Below, in pieces: positions 53,333 to 63,204 of a DNA stretch of 64,000 nt; positions within the stretch are counted from its first letter, which is position 1, and every line of letters begins with the position of its first letter. Both the position numbers and the translations under genes were made by a program. The notes beneath the pieces are model-generated. The model made no database searches. It was given only the letters and a program-made list of their open reading frames with translations, and was not told the origin of the DNA. This stretch comes from Nocardia asteroides. Its GTDB lineage: Bacteria; Actinomycetota; Actinomycetes; Mycobacteriales; Mycobacteriaceae. The stretch spans positions 4,774,001-4,838,000 of the forward strand of contig CP082844.1 of NCBI GenBank assembly GCA_019930625.1, given 5' to 3'.

Positions 53333-54208
53333 GTGCAGAAACCGATCGACGCCATCCACCACACCGGAATCCTCACCCGCGACCTCGACGGACTGGAACG
53401 CCGCTACCTCGACCTCGGGTTCGCTCTGAGTCCCCGTTCGCGGCACCTGCTGAGCGCACAACCGGGTGAGCCGCCCATACCCGGATGCACGGCCAACCGC
53501 TGCGCGCTGTTCGGTGGCTCCTACCTCGAACTGCTCGGCATCGTCGACGAGTCCGCGCCGGACCCGTGGCACACCAAGGCGATGGCCGACGAGTACGAAG
53601 GCTTCCGTCTGCTCAACCTGGAGACCGGCGATGCCGAGGCGGCGCGACGACAGCTCGCGGCGGCGGGCGTGCGCGCCTCCGGCGTGCTCGACCTGGAACG
53701 CGACGTCGAGACCGAGAACGGCATCCGCACGGTGCGGGCGCGGGCCGTGCACGTGGATCCGAGCGCGACGCCGGAGGCGCTGCTCGGTGTCGCCCAGCAT
53801 CTCACCCGCGAATACGTGCACCAGCCGCGTTATTTGTCGCACCCGAACGGCGCCCGCGCCATCGCCGCCGTGCTGATCGTCGCGGCCGATGGTGAGTTCG
53901 ACGCTGTCGTCGAACGCTACGGCCGCATCTTGGACGTGCCCGCGGTGCGCAAAGGACCGCTGACCGTGCTGGAGATGGGCTCGGGGCGGCTGGAGCTGGT
54001 GCGCACGTCACAGGCCGCCGCGGTGCTGCCCGGCGAAGCCGCGCCCGCATCGTCGTACCTGGCCGCCATGACCATCGACGTGCGCGATCCGACGGTCGCG
54101 CGCGACCTCGTCACGAACGCGGGCGTGCCGATACGGGAGACGGACGAGGGGTTCTTCGTCTCCGCCCGTGATGCCTACGGCGCCGGTCTGTTCTTCGTGG
54201 CGGGCTGA
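53333..54208 (+). CDS. VOC/glyoxalase-fold protein
   Basis: 291 residues from a GTG. Two beta-alpha-beta-beta-beta glyoxalase modules: IHHTGILTRDLDGLERRYLD (DUF-type VOC start, metal His) and a second around RAIAAVLIVAADGEFDAVVE. GNRCALFGGSYLELLGIVDE-like segment reads NRCALFGGSYLELLGI. Family members bind metals and act as dioxygenases or resistance proteins. Divergent from the double-Lrp regulator, which probably controls it. Confidence 0.83.
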   Translation: MQKPIDAIHHTGILTRDLDGLERRYLDLGFALSPRSRHLLSAQPGEPPIPGCTANRCALFGGSYLELLGIVDESAPDPWHTKAMADEYEGFRLLNLETGDAEAARRQLAAAGVRASGVLDLERDVETENGIRTVRARAVHVDPSATPEALLGVAQHLTREYVHQPRYLSHPNGARAIAAVLIVAADGEFDAVVERYGRILDVPAVRKGPLTVLEMGSGRLELVRTSQAAAVLPGEAAPASSYLAAMTIDVRDPTVARDLVTNAGVPIRETDEGFFVSARDAYGAGLFFVAG

Positions 54209-54288
54209 GTCGGTATACCTTCCGGCGGTCGGCCGATGTCGGTTGCCGCCAGGATGAGGCCCGGCCTGGCGGCGCGACGAGCGACGGT

Positions 54289-55698
54289 TCAGTTCGTTCC
54301 CGTGGGCTGCGGTGCGGCGAGCGTGGAGCGCTTGCGCCCGTATCCGAGGTAGACCGCGATGCCGACCAGTACCCACACACCGAATCGCACCCAGGTCAGC
54401 GCCTCGAGGGTGGTCGCGAGCAGCACGCAACCGATCAGCGCGAGCAGCGGAACCAGCGGTACCAGCGGGGTGCGGAACGGGCGTTCGCGCTCGGGCTCGG
54501 CCCGGCGCAGCACCAGCACGCCCACGCACACCACCGCGAACGCCGACAGCGCGCCGATATTGACCAATTCCACCACGATGTCGATCGGCAGCAGTCCCGC
54601 GATGACGGCGCCGACCACGCCCAGCAGCAAAGTCAGCCGCACCGGAGTGGAGCGTTTCCCGGTGGCCGCCAGCCGGTAGGGCAGCAGCCGGTCGCGGCAC
54701 ATCGCGAACATCAACCGCACCTGGGCGTACACGATCAGCAGCAGGCCCTTCGTGAGCGCGATGATCGAGGCGATCACGATGACGTCGCCGATCCACCCGA
54801 TGCGCACCGCGCCGAACGCCGTCGCGATCGGCGCGCTGTTGTTCAGCGTCTCGAACGGCACCATACCGGTGAGCACAGCGCTGACCAGCGCGTAGAGCAC
54901 GGTGGCGATGAGCACCGTGCCGATGATGGCGAACGGAATGTCGCGGCGCGGGTTGCGGGCCTCCTCCGCCGACGCGGCGACCACGTCGAAACCGAGAAAG
55001 GCGAAGAACGCGATCGCGGCGCCGCCGATGACGCCGCCGATCCCGAACGGGGCGAACGGTGTCCAGTTGTCCATGGCCGCGTGCGGCGCGCCGACGGCGA
55101 TCACCAGGACGAGCACGCCGATGGTCACCCCGACCAGCACCTTGGTGACCCGTGCGGTGAAGCTCACCTCGCCGACCAGCACCGCGACGACGGCGGCGAC
55201 GATCAGTACGGCGGGCAGGTTCACCACGCCGCCTTCGGCGGGCCCGGCGGTGAGAGTGTGCGGGACGGTGATGCCGAACAGCGAATCCAGCGCGGACACA
55301 GTGGTCCCGGACCAGCCGATCGCCACCGCGGCGCCCGCGATGACGAACTCGAGCAGCAGGTTCCAGCCGACCAGGAACGCCGGTCCTTCCCCGAGGGTCG
55401 CGTAGGTGTAGGTGTAGGCGCTGCCGGAGACCGGCGCCATCGCCGCGAGTTCGCTATAGCACAGCGCCACCAGTACGCACACCGCTCCGGCCAGGGCGAA
55501 CGACAGCACGATGGCGGGCCCGGCCTTCTCCGCGGCGGCCACCCCGGTGATGACGAAGATCCCGGCGCCGACGATGGTGCCCACGCCCATGGCGGTGAGA
55601 TCGAGTCGTCCGAGTCTGCGCGCCAGCGTGGGCGCGCCCGCCTCGGTCGCGGTGTCGGGCAGGCGGCGGCGCCATCGCCGGGCTGATTCGGTGGTCAT
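54289..55698 (-). CDS. APC-family amino-acid permease
   Basis: 469 residues with about 12 spans. TM1 holds the conserved MGVGTIVGAGIFVITG (unwound helix, substrate backbone site), TM6 region FFAFLGFDVVAASAEEARNP, and ALTKGLLLIVYAQVRLMFAM precedes the cytoplasmic segment with RDRLLPYRLAATGKRSTPVR. This matches the cationic amino-acid/Yhdg-type APC transporters. It probably imports or exchanges a basic amino acid. Monocistronic, upstream of ssuD on the same strand. Confidence 0.9.
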   Translation of the reverse strand: MTTESARRWRRRLPDTATEAGAPTLARRLGRLDLTAMGVGTIVGAGIFVITGVAAAEKAGPAIVLSFALAGAVCVLVALCYSELAAMAPVSGSAYTYTYATLGEGPAFLVGWNLLLEFVIAGAAVAIGWSGTTVSALDSLFGITVPHTLTAGPAEGGVVNLPAVLIVAAVVAVLVGEVSFTARVTKVLVGVTIGVLVLVIAVGAPHAAMDNWTPFAPFGIGGVIGGAAIAFFAFLGFDVVAASAEEARNPRRDIPFAIIGTVLIATVLYALVSAVLTGMVPFETLNNSAPIATAFGAVRIGWIGDVIVIASIIALTKGLLLIVYAQVRLMFAMCRDRLLPYRLAATGKRSTPVRLTLLLGVVGAVIAGLLPIDIVVELVNIGALSAFAVVCVGVLVLRRAEPERERPFRTPLVPLVPLLALIGCVLLATTLEALTWVRFGVWVLVGIAVYLGYGRKRSTLAAPQPTGTN

Positions 55699-55828
55699 GA
55701 CTCCCTTACGAGAACGGTCGGCCGGTCCGGCCCGGTGGACCGGACCGATGGACCATTCTCGCCGCGCACGGCGACACGCGGATAACTGGGGTGTTGCGAC
55801 CGATGCGCGATGCACCGGCCGCGAGCCC

Positions 55829-56974
55829 TCAGCTACTGGCGGCCGCCGCGAAGGGCGTGGCGGCGGCGACGCGGGTGGGGCGGTTGGGATGCCGCCACAG
55901 CCCCTTGCGCTCCAGGATCGGCAACACCCCTTCGCCGAACCAGTACGCCTCTTCCAGATGCGGGTAGCCGGACAGGATGAAGTGGTCGATGCCCAGGCGG
56001 GCGTATTCGGTCAGCCGATCGGCGACTTCGGCGTGCGAGCCGACCAGCGCGGTGCCCGCGCCGCCGCGCACGAGGCCGACACCCGCCCACAGGTTGGGCG
56101 CGATCTCCAGCCGCTCGGTGCTGCCGCCGTGCAGCTCCGACATCCGTCGCTGACCTTCGGACTCGCTGCGCGCCAAGCTCGCCTGCACCCGCTCGATGTC
56201 GGCGGGGTCGATGCCTGCCAGCAGGCGATCGGCCTCGGCCCACGCCTGCTCGGAGGTGTCCCGGCTGATCACGTGGATGCGCAGGCCGTAGTCGAGGACG
56301 CGACCGTGGTCCACCGCGAGGCCGCGGATCCACTCCAGTTTCCCGCTCACCGCCGACAGCGGCTCGCCCCAGGTCAGGTAGGTATCGCTGTAGCGGGCCG
56401 CGATGGGACCCGCCGGTTCGGAGGAGCCGCCGAAGAACACCGGCGGCGCCGGGTCGGGCCGGTTGGCCAGCAATGCCTGATGTACCCGGATGTGCTCTCC
56501 CTCGAAAGTCACCGGCTCGGTGGAGGTCCACAGTTCCCGCACGACGTGCAGGAATTCGCCGGTGCGGGCGTAGCGCCGGGCCTTGTCCAGGAAGTCGCCG
56601 TAGGCCTGCTGCTCGTGTGGCTCGCCGCCGGTCACCACGTTGAGCAGCAACCTGCCCCCGGAATGCCGCTGGAAGGTGGCCGCCATCTGCGCCGCGAGCG
56701 TCGGGCTGACCAGGCCGGGGCGGAAGGCCACCAGGAACTTCAACGTCTCGGTGGTCTCGACCATCATCGCCGTGGTCAGCCAGGCGTCCTCGCACCATGC
56801 GCCGGTGGGAGTGAGCACAGCCTCGAAGCCGTTGTCCTCCGCCGCGGCGCCGATCTGGTTGAGATACCGCAGGGTGGCCGGACGGTCGCCGGACATGAAG
56901 GTGCCGTGCCCGCCCGCGACCAGTCCGCGGGAATCACCGTAGGTGGGCAGGAACCAGTGGAACGACAGACTCAT
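55829..56974 (-). CDS. ssuD: FMNH2-dependent alkanesulfonate monooxygenase SsuD
   Basis: 381 residues, exactly the E. coli SsuD length. LSFHWFLPTYGDSR, EAVLTPTGAWCEDAWL with the conserved Cys, RPGLVSPTLAAQMAATF and the SGGRLLLNVVTGGEP lid region are all in place. It releases sulfite from alkanesulfonates using reduced FMN from a partner reductase. No ssuE, ssuA, ssuB or ssuC is nearby. Divergent from the Baeyer-Villiger gene. It uses the ATG at 56974; upstream frame is Arg/Pro-rich. Confidence 0.92.
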   Translation of the reverse strand: MSLSFHWFLPTYGDSRGLVAGGHGTFMSGDRPATLRYLNQIGAAAEDNGFEAVLTPTGAWCEDAWLTTAMMVETTETLKFLVAFRPGLVSPTLAAQMAATFQRHSGGRLLLNVVTGGEPHEQQAYGDFLDKARRYARTGEFLHVVRELWTSTEPVTFEGEHIRVHQALLANRPDPAPPVFFGGSSEPAGPIAARYSDTYLTWGEPLSAVSGKLEWIRGLAVDHGRVLDYGLRIHVISRDTSEQAWAEADRLLAGIDPADIERVQASLARSESEGQRRMSELHGGSTERLEIAPNLWAGVGLVRGGAGTALVGSHAEVADRLTEYARLGIDHFILSGYPHLEEAYWFGEGVLPILERKGLWRHPNRPTRVAAATPFAAAASS

Positions 56975-57230
56975 GCTCGAGTCAACTCCCTTCCGGAGAC
57001 CGCGGCGAGACCAGTAGCGGGACGGATCGGGCGGTGCGCCTGGTGACGCGCCGCGGTGATCCATGCTGGGCGCTCGACCGGCTCAGGTCACGGTTTGCAA
57101 CCAGCCCGGTTTTTATTCGGATGTCCGTGCGTGTCACTATCCGGTCTAGACGTAACCATGAATAACACGTAATCTGGCCTCAGCACGCGCCCCATGGTGT
57201 GCGAGGCGGACGGACGAAACGAGTACCTCA

Positions 57231-58739
57231 ATGACGCGGCATGTCGACGTATTGATCATCGGCGCTGGGCTGTCCGGAATCGGCATGGCCTGCCATCTCA
57301 CCAAGGAGCAGACCGGGCGCAGTTACGCGATCCTGGAACGCAGGACCGCCATCGGCGGCACCTGGGACCTGTTCCGCTACCCCGGCATTCGTTCCGATTC
57401 CGACATGTACACCTTCGGCTACGGCTTCCGTCCGTGGAACGGCACCAAGGTACTCGCCGACGGCCCGAACATCCGCCGCTACATCGAGGAGACCGCGGCC
57501 GAGTACGGCGTCACCGAGCACATCCGGTTCGGTCGCAAAGTCACCACCGCGCGCTGGTCCAGCGAGACGGCCACCTGGACGGTCGAGGCGCTCGACGAAC
57601 AGACCGGTGAGACGGAGGTCTACACCAGCGACTTCTTGGTCGGCTGCACCGGTTATTACGACTACGACAACGGTTACCGTCCCCGGTTCCCCGGCGAGGA
57701 GAACTTCGGCGGGCAGATCGTGCACCCCCAGCACTGGCCCGAGGGCCTGGACTACACCGGCAAGCGGGTAGTGGTGATCGGCTCCGGCGCCACCGCGATC
57801 ACTCTCATCCCGGCCATGAGCGACAAGGCTGCGCACGTCACCATGCTGCAGCGCTCTCCGACGTACATCACCGCGCTGCCCGCCGACGACCCGGTCGCGG
57901 TCGGCCTGAAGCTGGCGAAGGTGCCCGCCGAGATCGCCTACCGGATGGGACGCGCCCGCAATATCGCGTTGCAGCGCGCGAGCTTCCAGCTTTCCCGCAC
58001 GAACCCGGAGACTGCCAAAAAGCTGCTGCTCGCCGCCGTGCGGATGCAGATCGGCCCGGGCCTGGATATGCGCCATTTCACCCCGAGCTACAACCCGTGG
58101 GACCAGCGGCTGTGCGTGGTTCCCAACGGTGACCTGTTCAAGGTGCTGCGCAGCGGCAAGGCTTCCATCGTCACCGACCGCATCGAGACGTTCACCGAGA
58201 CCGGCATCCGTGTGGCCTCCGGCGAGGAACTGCCCGCCGACGTGGTCATCAGCGCCACCGGCCTGAGTGTGCAGATGCTGGGCGGCATGAGCCTGGAAAT
58301 CGACGGCGAGCCGGTGGTCACGCGCGACCGGGTGGTCTACAAGGGCGCCCTGCTCGACGGCGTGCCGAACGCGATGATGGTGCTCGGCTACACCAACGCG
58401 TCCTGGACCTTGAAGGCGGACCTGGCGGCCGAGTACTTCTGCCGCGTGCTCAACCACATGAAAAAGCACGGGTTCACCCGGGTCGAGGCCGTCGCCGCCG
58501 ACGGCGACCGCGGCGCCGATTCGGTGATGGGCGGGGCGCTGACCTCCGGCTACATCCAGCGCGGCGACGCGGTGATGCCGCGGCAGGGCACCAACGGTCC
58601 GTGGCAGGTGATCAACAACTACTTCCGCGACCGCAAGCTGCTGCGTAAGGGCGCGCTCGAGGACGGGGTGCTGTCGTTCAGCCGGGCGCAGAAGGCGCCG
58701 ACCGCGGGACGTCCCTTGGAAGGCACGCGCAGCGCCTGA
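57231..58739 (+). CDS. Baeyer-Villiger-type flavin monooxygenase (EthA-like)
   Basis: 502 residues. The N-terminal FAD loop is VLIIGAGLSGIGMACHL, the second Rossmann loop is VVVIGSGATAITLIP, and the BVMO fingerprint FGGQIVHPQHWPE fits FxGxxxHxxxW[PD]. WDLFRYPGIRSDSDM is also typical. Enzymes of this class oxidise ketones, sulfides or thioamides with NADPH; EthA of M. tuberculosis activates ethionamide. A TetR gene lies 84 nt downstream in the opposite direction, so control is unclear. Confidence 0.92.
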   Translation: MTRHVDVLIIGAGLSGIGMACHLTKEQTGRSYAILERRTAIGGTWDLFRYPGIRSDSDMYTFGYGFRPWNGTKVLADGPNIRRYIEETAAEYGVTEHIRFGRKVTTARWSSETATWTVEALDEQTGETEVYTSDFLVGCTGYYDYDNGYRPRFPGEENFGGQIVHPQHWPEGLDYTGKRVVVIGSGATAITLIPAMSDKAAHVTMLQRSPTYITALPADDPVAVGLKLAKVPAEIAYRMGRARNIALQRASFQLSRTNPETAKKLLLAAVRMQIGPGLDMRHFTPSYNPWDQRLCVVPNGDLFKVLRSGKASIVTDRIETFTETGIRVASGEELPADVVISATGLSVQMLGGMSLEIDGEPVVTRDRVVYKGALLDGVPNAMMVLGYTNASWTLKADLAAEYFCRVLNHMKKHGFTRVEAVAADGDRGADSVMGGALTSGYIQRGDAVMPRQGTNGPWQVINNYFRDRKLLRKGALEDGVLSFSRAQKAPTAGRPLEGTRSA

Positions 58740-58822
58740 GCGCCTTCCGGCGTCACACCGTGGCGGGCACGGACGCGTTGTCCGCCGTGATGCCGACCAA
58801 GTCGCGCGATACGACCGAAGAC

Positions 58823-59473
58823 CTAACCCCCCACGGATCCGGGAACGTTTCGAGCGTCTTCGTCCACCAGGCCCAAGAGCGTTTCCGCGATCTTGCCCAT
58901 GGCGTCGCGATATTCGGCGCGACCGGGTTCATCCGCCGTTCGGCGGGCGAGGACGCCCGCGGTGAGTGTGTAGCCGATGGTTTCCGCGATCACCCGCGGT
59001 GTGACCACCGGGGTGATGCGCCCGGCGTCGAGTTGGCGCTGGAGATACCGGGTGAAACGGCGAATCGGGCGTTCGGTGATCTCCTCGGCCAGCGCGGCCA
59101 CCTTCGGGTCCACCGCACCGCGCTCGTGGATCAGGCGCAGCAGCGGTCCCGCCGTGGCGACCGCGGTGGCGAAGGACTCGATGGTGGCGCGCAACATCAT
59201 TCGCGGATCGTCGTCCTGGATGCCCGGCTCCTGCGCGGCGAGGAACTCGTCGCGCACCCGCTCGGCAAGCGCCAGGAAGATCTCCTCTTTCGAGGCGAAG
59301 TAGACGTACATCGTGGCGCGGGAGACGCCCCCCGCCGCGGTGATCGCGGCGACGGTGGTGTTGTCGTAGCCGCGCTCGGCGAACACCCTGGCCGCGGCGT
59401 CGAGCAGGTCGCGGTGGCGGGAGGTGTGCGAACGCTCTCGGGCAGCGCGCACCGACCAGGTGGACTGGGTCAC
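58823..59473 (-). CDS. TetR-family regulator, divergent from the carboxylase
   Basis: 216 residues from a GTG. HTH: RHRDLLDAAARVFAERGYDN, TVAAITAAGGVSRATMYVYF, ASKEEIFLALAERVRDEFLA. The C-terminal domain has RLIHERGAVDPKVAALAEEI. A large dyad lies between it and the acyl-CoA carboxylase gene. The arrangement matches TetR regulators of fatty-acid genes, so acyl-CoA is a likely ligand. Confidence 0.92.
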   Translation of the reverse strand: MTQSTWSVRAARERSHTSRHRDLLDAAARVFAERGYDNTTVAAITAAGGVSRATMYVYFASKEEIFLALAERVRDEFLAAQEPGIQDDDPRMMLRATIESFATAVATAGPLLRLIHERGAVDPKVAALAEEITERPIRRFTRYLQRQLDAGRITPVVTPRVIAETIGYTLTAGVLARRTADEPGRAEYRDAMGKIAETLLGLVDEDARNVPGSVGG

Positions 59474-59492
59474 GCAGGCTATCGTGACGCAG

Positions 59493-59516
59493 GTTGACGT
59501 TGACGTCAATGTCAAC
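59493..59516. promoter_or_regulatory. 24-bp dyad operator between TetR and carboxylase
   Basis: GTTGAC...GTCAAC arms (59493-59498 and 59511-59516) surround TGACGTCA (59501-59508), a perfect inner palindrome. Only one base pair of the 12 is mismatched. It covers the alternative ATG at 59509 of the carboxylase gene. Confidence 0.78.
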
Positions 59517-59529
59517 AACACTGAGCGGC

Positions 59530-62500
59530 ATGCACGTCGTCGTGGTGAACAGGGGAGAAGTAGCGGTTCGTGTGCTGCGCACCGCCCGGGAGCGGGATTG
59601 GCGGACCTCGACGGTGCACACCGCCGAGGAACGGGACGCGCTGCACGTCCGCTTGGCCGACGACAGCGTGCCGTTGCCTGGCATCGGAGCCGCCGCCTAC
59701 CTCGACGTGGCGGCGGTCGTCGCGGCGGCCAGGAAGGCGGGGCCGGGCGCGCTGGTGCACCCGGGCTACGGATTTCTCAGCGAAAGCGCGGCATTCGCCT
59801 CCGCGTGCGCCGCCGCCGACCTCGTGTTCGTCGGCCCTTCTCCCGAGGCGCTCGAGATCTTCGGTGACAAGACCGCGGCCCGCGCGGCCGCCGAGCGCGC
59901 GGGGGTTCCGGTGATCCCGGCAACCCGGCGCTGCGCGGGCGTCGCCGAGGTCGAGGCTTTCCTTCTCGCGCATCCCGACGGGGTGATGGTGAAGGCCGCC
60001 GCGGGTGGCGGCGGACGCGGTACGCGGGCGGTGCGGGACGCGGCCTGCCTGCCGGAGGCGTTCGAGCGCTGCCGCGCGGAGGCGCTGGCTGGTTTCGGCG
60101 ACGACGGGGTCTACGCCGAGGGCTGATCAGCGACGCGCGCCATATCGAAGTACAGATCGTCGCGGACGGGCGAGATGCGGCCGCCGTCGGCGATCGCGAT
60201 TGCAGCGTGCAGCGCAGGCAGCAGAAAGTGCTCGAGGTGGCGCCCGCGCCTGCTCTCCCCGCGGCACTGCGGCAGCGGTTGCACCGTTGGGCGGTGCGGG
60301 TCGCCGAAACCGTCGGCTGTCGCGGTGTCCTCACCGTCGAGTTCCTGGTGCGCGGCGACGACGCGTTCTTCCTCGAGGTCAATCCGCGATTGCAGGTCGA
60401 GCACACCGTCACCGAAGCGGTCATGGGAATCGATCTGGTCGCGGTGCAATGCGATCTCGCCCGCGGCGCAATGCTGGCCGATCTCGCGCTACCCGACGCC
60501 ACTGCCGCGCGCGGCTACGCGGTGCAGGCCCGCCTGAACGCCGAAACCGTCACCCCGGGTGGCGACGTACTCCCCAGCACGGGCACGCTGACCATGTTCG
60601 CGCCGCCGACCGGGGGCGGTCTGCGGGTCGACACCGCCGCGTTCACCGGGATGCGGCAGGACGCGCGTTTCGACTCCCTCCTGGCGAAGATCATCGCCTG
60701 CGCTCCGTCCTATCCGGCCGCGCTGCGCCGGTGCGCGGACGCGCTGGCCGAGACCGTCGTGACCGGCGTGGACACCAATGCCGGCGTGCTGCGCGCGATC
60801 CTGGCGGCGATGTCGGACGGCCGCGTCGTGCCGACCACGTGGTTCGAGCGGCATGTCGGCGAGTTGGTGGAGCGCGCGAGTGATTTCGCCGGGATCGCGC
60901 AACCTCCGTTCATCGAACAGAAGGCCGCCGCGTCCGAGATAGCCGGGACAGCTGGGATGGCCGGGATGACGCTGACCGGCGATGAGGAAGCGGTGCTGTC
61001 GCCGATGGGCGGCACGGTGGTCGCTCTCGCCGCGCCCGGCGCCGTCGTCGCGGCCGGTGGCGAGGTCGCGGTGCTGGAAGCCATGAAGATGCAGTACGTG
61101 GTCCGCGCCGAGCAGGATTTGCGGGTGTGCCGCCACGTCGCCGCGCCTGGTGCGGTCATCGACCCGCGTGCGCCGCTGCTGACCTTCGTCGCCGCCGAAC
61201 ACGACGGCGCGGTCGTGGATCACGGCGCGGTCGACCTGGACTCGGTGCGCGCCGATCTCGCCGAGGTCCGCGCTCGCCACCGCGCCGGCCGCGACGAAGC
61301 CAGGCCGGAGGCGGTCGCCAAACGCCATCGGCTCGGACGGCGCACCGCGCGGGAGAACATCAACGACCTGGTCGATGCGGACAGCTTCGTGGAGTACGGC
61401 GCGCTCGCGGTCGCCGCACAGCGCCTGCGCCGCAGTCCGGAGGACCTGATCGCCAACACCCCGGCCGACGGCCTGGTCGCGGGCGTCGCCACCATCGACG
61501 CCGAGCGATTCGGTCCCGATCGGTCCCGCGTGGTCGTGCTGTCCTACGACTACACGGTGCTGGCGGGCACGCAGGGGATGCGCAATCATGCCAAGACCGA
61601 TCGCATGCTCGAACTCGCTCGCGAGCAACGACTTCCGGTCGTCTTCTTCACCGAGGGCGGCGGCGGCAGACCGGGCGACACCGACTATCCCGGCATCTCC
61701 GGCTTGGACGTCACCACCTTCCGCGCGATGGGTGCGCTCTCTGGCCGGGTTCCGCTGATCGGGATCGTGTCCGGACGCTGCTTCGCGGGCAACGCGGCAC
61801 TGCTGGGCATGTGCGACGTCGTGATCGCCACCCCCGACGCGAATATCGGCATGGGTGGTCCCGCCATGATCGAGGGCGGCGGGCTGGGCGTGTACGCCCC
61901 GGAGGACATCGGCCCGATCGAGGTGCAGCGTCGCAACGGCGTCGTGCACGTCGTCGCCGCGGACGAGGCCGAGGCGGTCTCCATCGCCCGTCGCTACCTC
62001 GCCTACTTCCAAGGCGCGACCGAGGACTGGGCGGCGCCGGATCCGCGCCTGTCGCGGCACGTGGTTCCGGAGAATCGCCTGCGGGCCTTCGATATCCGTG
62101 CCGCCATCGACGCCGTCGCCGACGTCGGGTCGGTACTGGAGCTGCGGCGCGACTGGGCGGTCGGGATCGTCACCGCACTGATCCGGGTCGAAGGACGGCC
62201 GTTCGGCTTGATCGCCAACAACTGCCACCATCAAGGCGGGGCGATCGACGCTCCCGCCGCGGACAAGCTCAGCATGTTCCTGCGCCTGTGCGACGCGCAC
62301 GGTCTCCCGATCGTCTCCTTCTGCGACACACCGGGCTTCATGGTGGGCCCCGCCGCGGAGAAGGACGGCACGGTGACGAAGTTCAGCCGCCTGTTCATCG
62401 ACTCCGCCGCGCTCTCGGTGCCGCTCGGCACCGTCATCGTGCGCAAGGGCTACGGTCTCGGCGCACAGGCCATGGCGGCGGGCTCATTCCGCGCCCCCCG

Positions 62501-62741
62501 GTTCGTCGTCGCCTGGCCGACCGGGGAGATCGGCGGCATGGGCCTGGAAGGCGCGGTCCGCCTCGGATTCGCCAAAGAACTGGCCGCCATCGAGGATCCG
62601 GCCGAGCGACAGCAAGCGTTCGACAACCTGGTCCAGCTCGCCTACGACAACGGCAAGGCCCTCACCGCCGCCACCGTGCTGGAAGTCGACGACGTCATCG
62701 ATCCCGCCGACACCCGCCGCTGGATCGCCACCTTGCGTTGA
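59530..62741 (+). pseudogene. Single-chain acyl-CoA carboxylase (BC-BCCP-CT), split by one frameshift
   Basis: Two frames make one protein of about 1070 residues if a single base is restored near 60122. The first (59530-60126) is the biotin-carboxylase N-terminus with VVVVNRGEVAVRVLRTARE, ALVHPGYGFLSESAAF and VKAAAGGGGRGTRAV, ending at YAEG before TGA. The next frame continues LISDARHIEVQIVADGR, QRRQQKVLEVAPAPALP and VEFLVRGDDAFFLEVNPRLQ. BCCP has VLEAMKMQYVV; the CT domain runs from GRRTARENINDLVD to the end. Such enzymes carboxylate long-chain or short acyl-CoAs. Break: GGCTGATC where GGCCTGATC is expected. Start could be 59509. Confidence 0.9.
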
Positions 62742-62894
62742 CCGCCCCCCGCGGTCGGCGGCGGGCCGGTCGGTACGGTTGAGAAACGCGCGCCCCATCG
62801 TGCGCCGTGCCAGGACGGCCCGTCCTCACCACGGGATCGCGGACCGGCGAGCCGGGCAACGCCCGCGACACGTCCACGGCAGAGACCTGCCGGA

Positions 62895-63136
62895 ACCATG
62901 ACGATGTCGCTCGGGCCCGTGGCCGGGCTGAAGCTGGTGGACGCACTCGCGGACCGTCTCGCCGACGACCATCGGCTGCATGCCGTGCGTGGCCATTTGA
63001 GATGACCGGAGACGGCGTGGGCGCCCGCGCGGCGTATTCGACCGCGGCGGAGCTCACGACGAGCATTCCGCAGAAGCGCTACCTGCTGTCACGGGCCACC
63101 CGGCTGGCCGGCGCCGACCGATCACGCGATCGGTGA
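62895..63136 (+). pseudogene. C-terminal remnant of an ECF sigma factor (DUF6596 type)
   Basis: Sequence reads MSLGPVAGLKLVDALADRLA-DDHRLHAVRGHL in one frame (62898-63003) then, after a frameshift, EMTGDGVGARAAYSTAAELT-TSIPQKRYLLSRATRLA to 63136. This is the helical repeat domain at the C-terminus of SigI/DUF6596-type ECF sigma factors. The sigma-70 regions 2 and 4 are missing. At least one frameshift, probably two, disrupts what is left. Nothing here could act as a sigma factor. Confidence 0.65.
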
Positions 63137-63204
63137 GGCGGACTTGTCATGGCGAACCGGAATACTCGGCGCCGACCGATCTTCGTGACGAATTGGAGGA
63201 GTGC

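Noticed and set aside
56975..57230. Possible SAM-type riboswitch upstream of ssuD
   Set aside because: A GGTTGCAA stretch recalls the riboswitch GGCAACC core but the surrounding helices are missing.
60489..62300. A 603-codon minus-strand frame inside the carboxylase
   Set aside because: Antisense to domains with clear BCCP and CT motifs.
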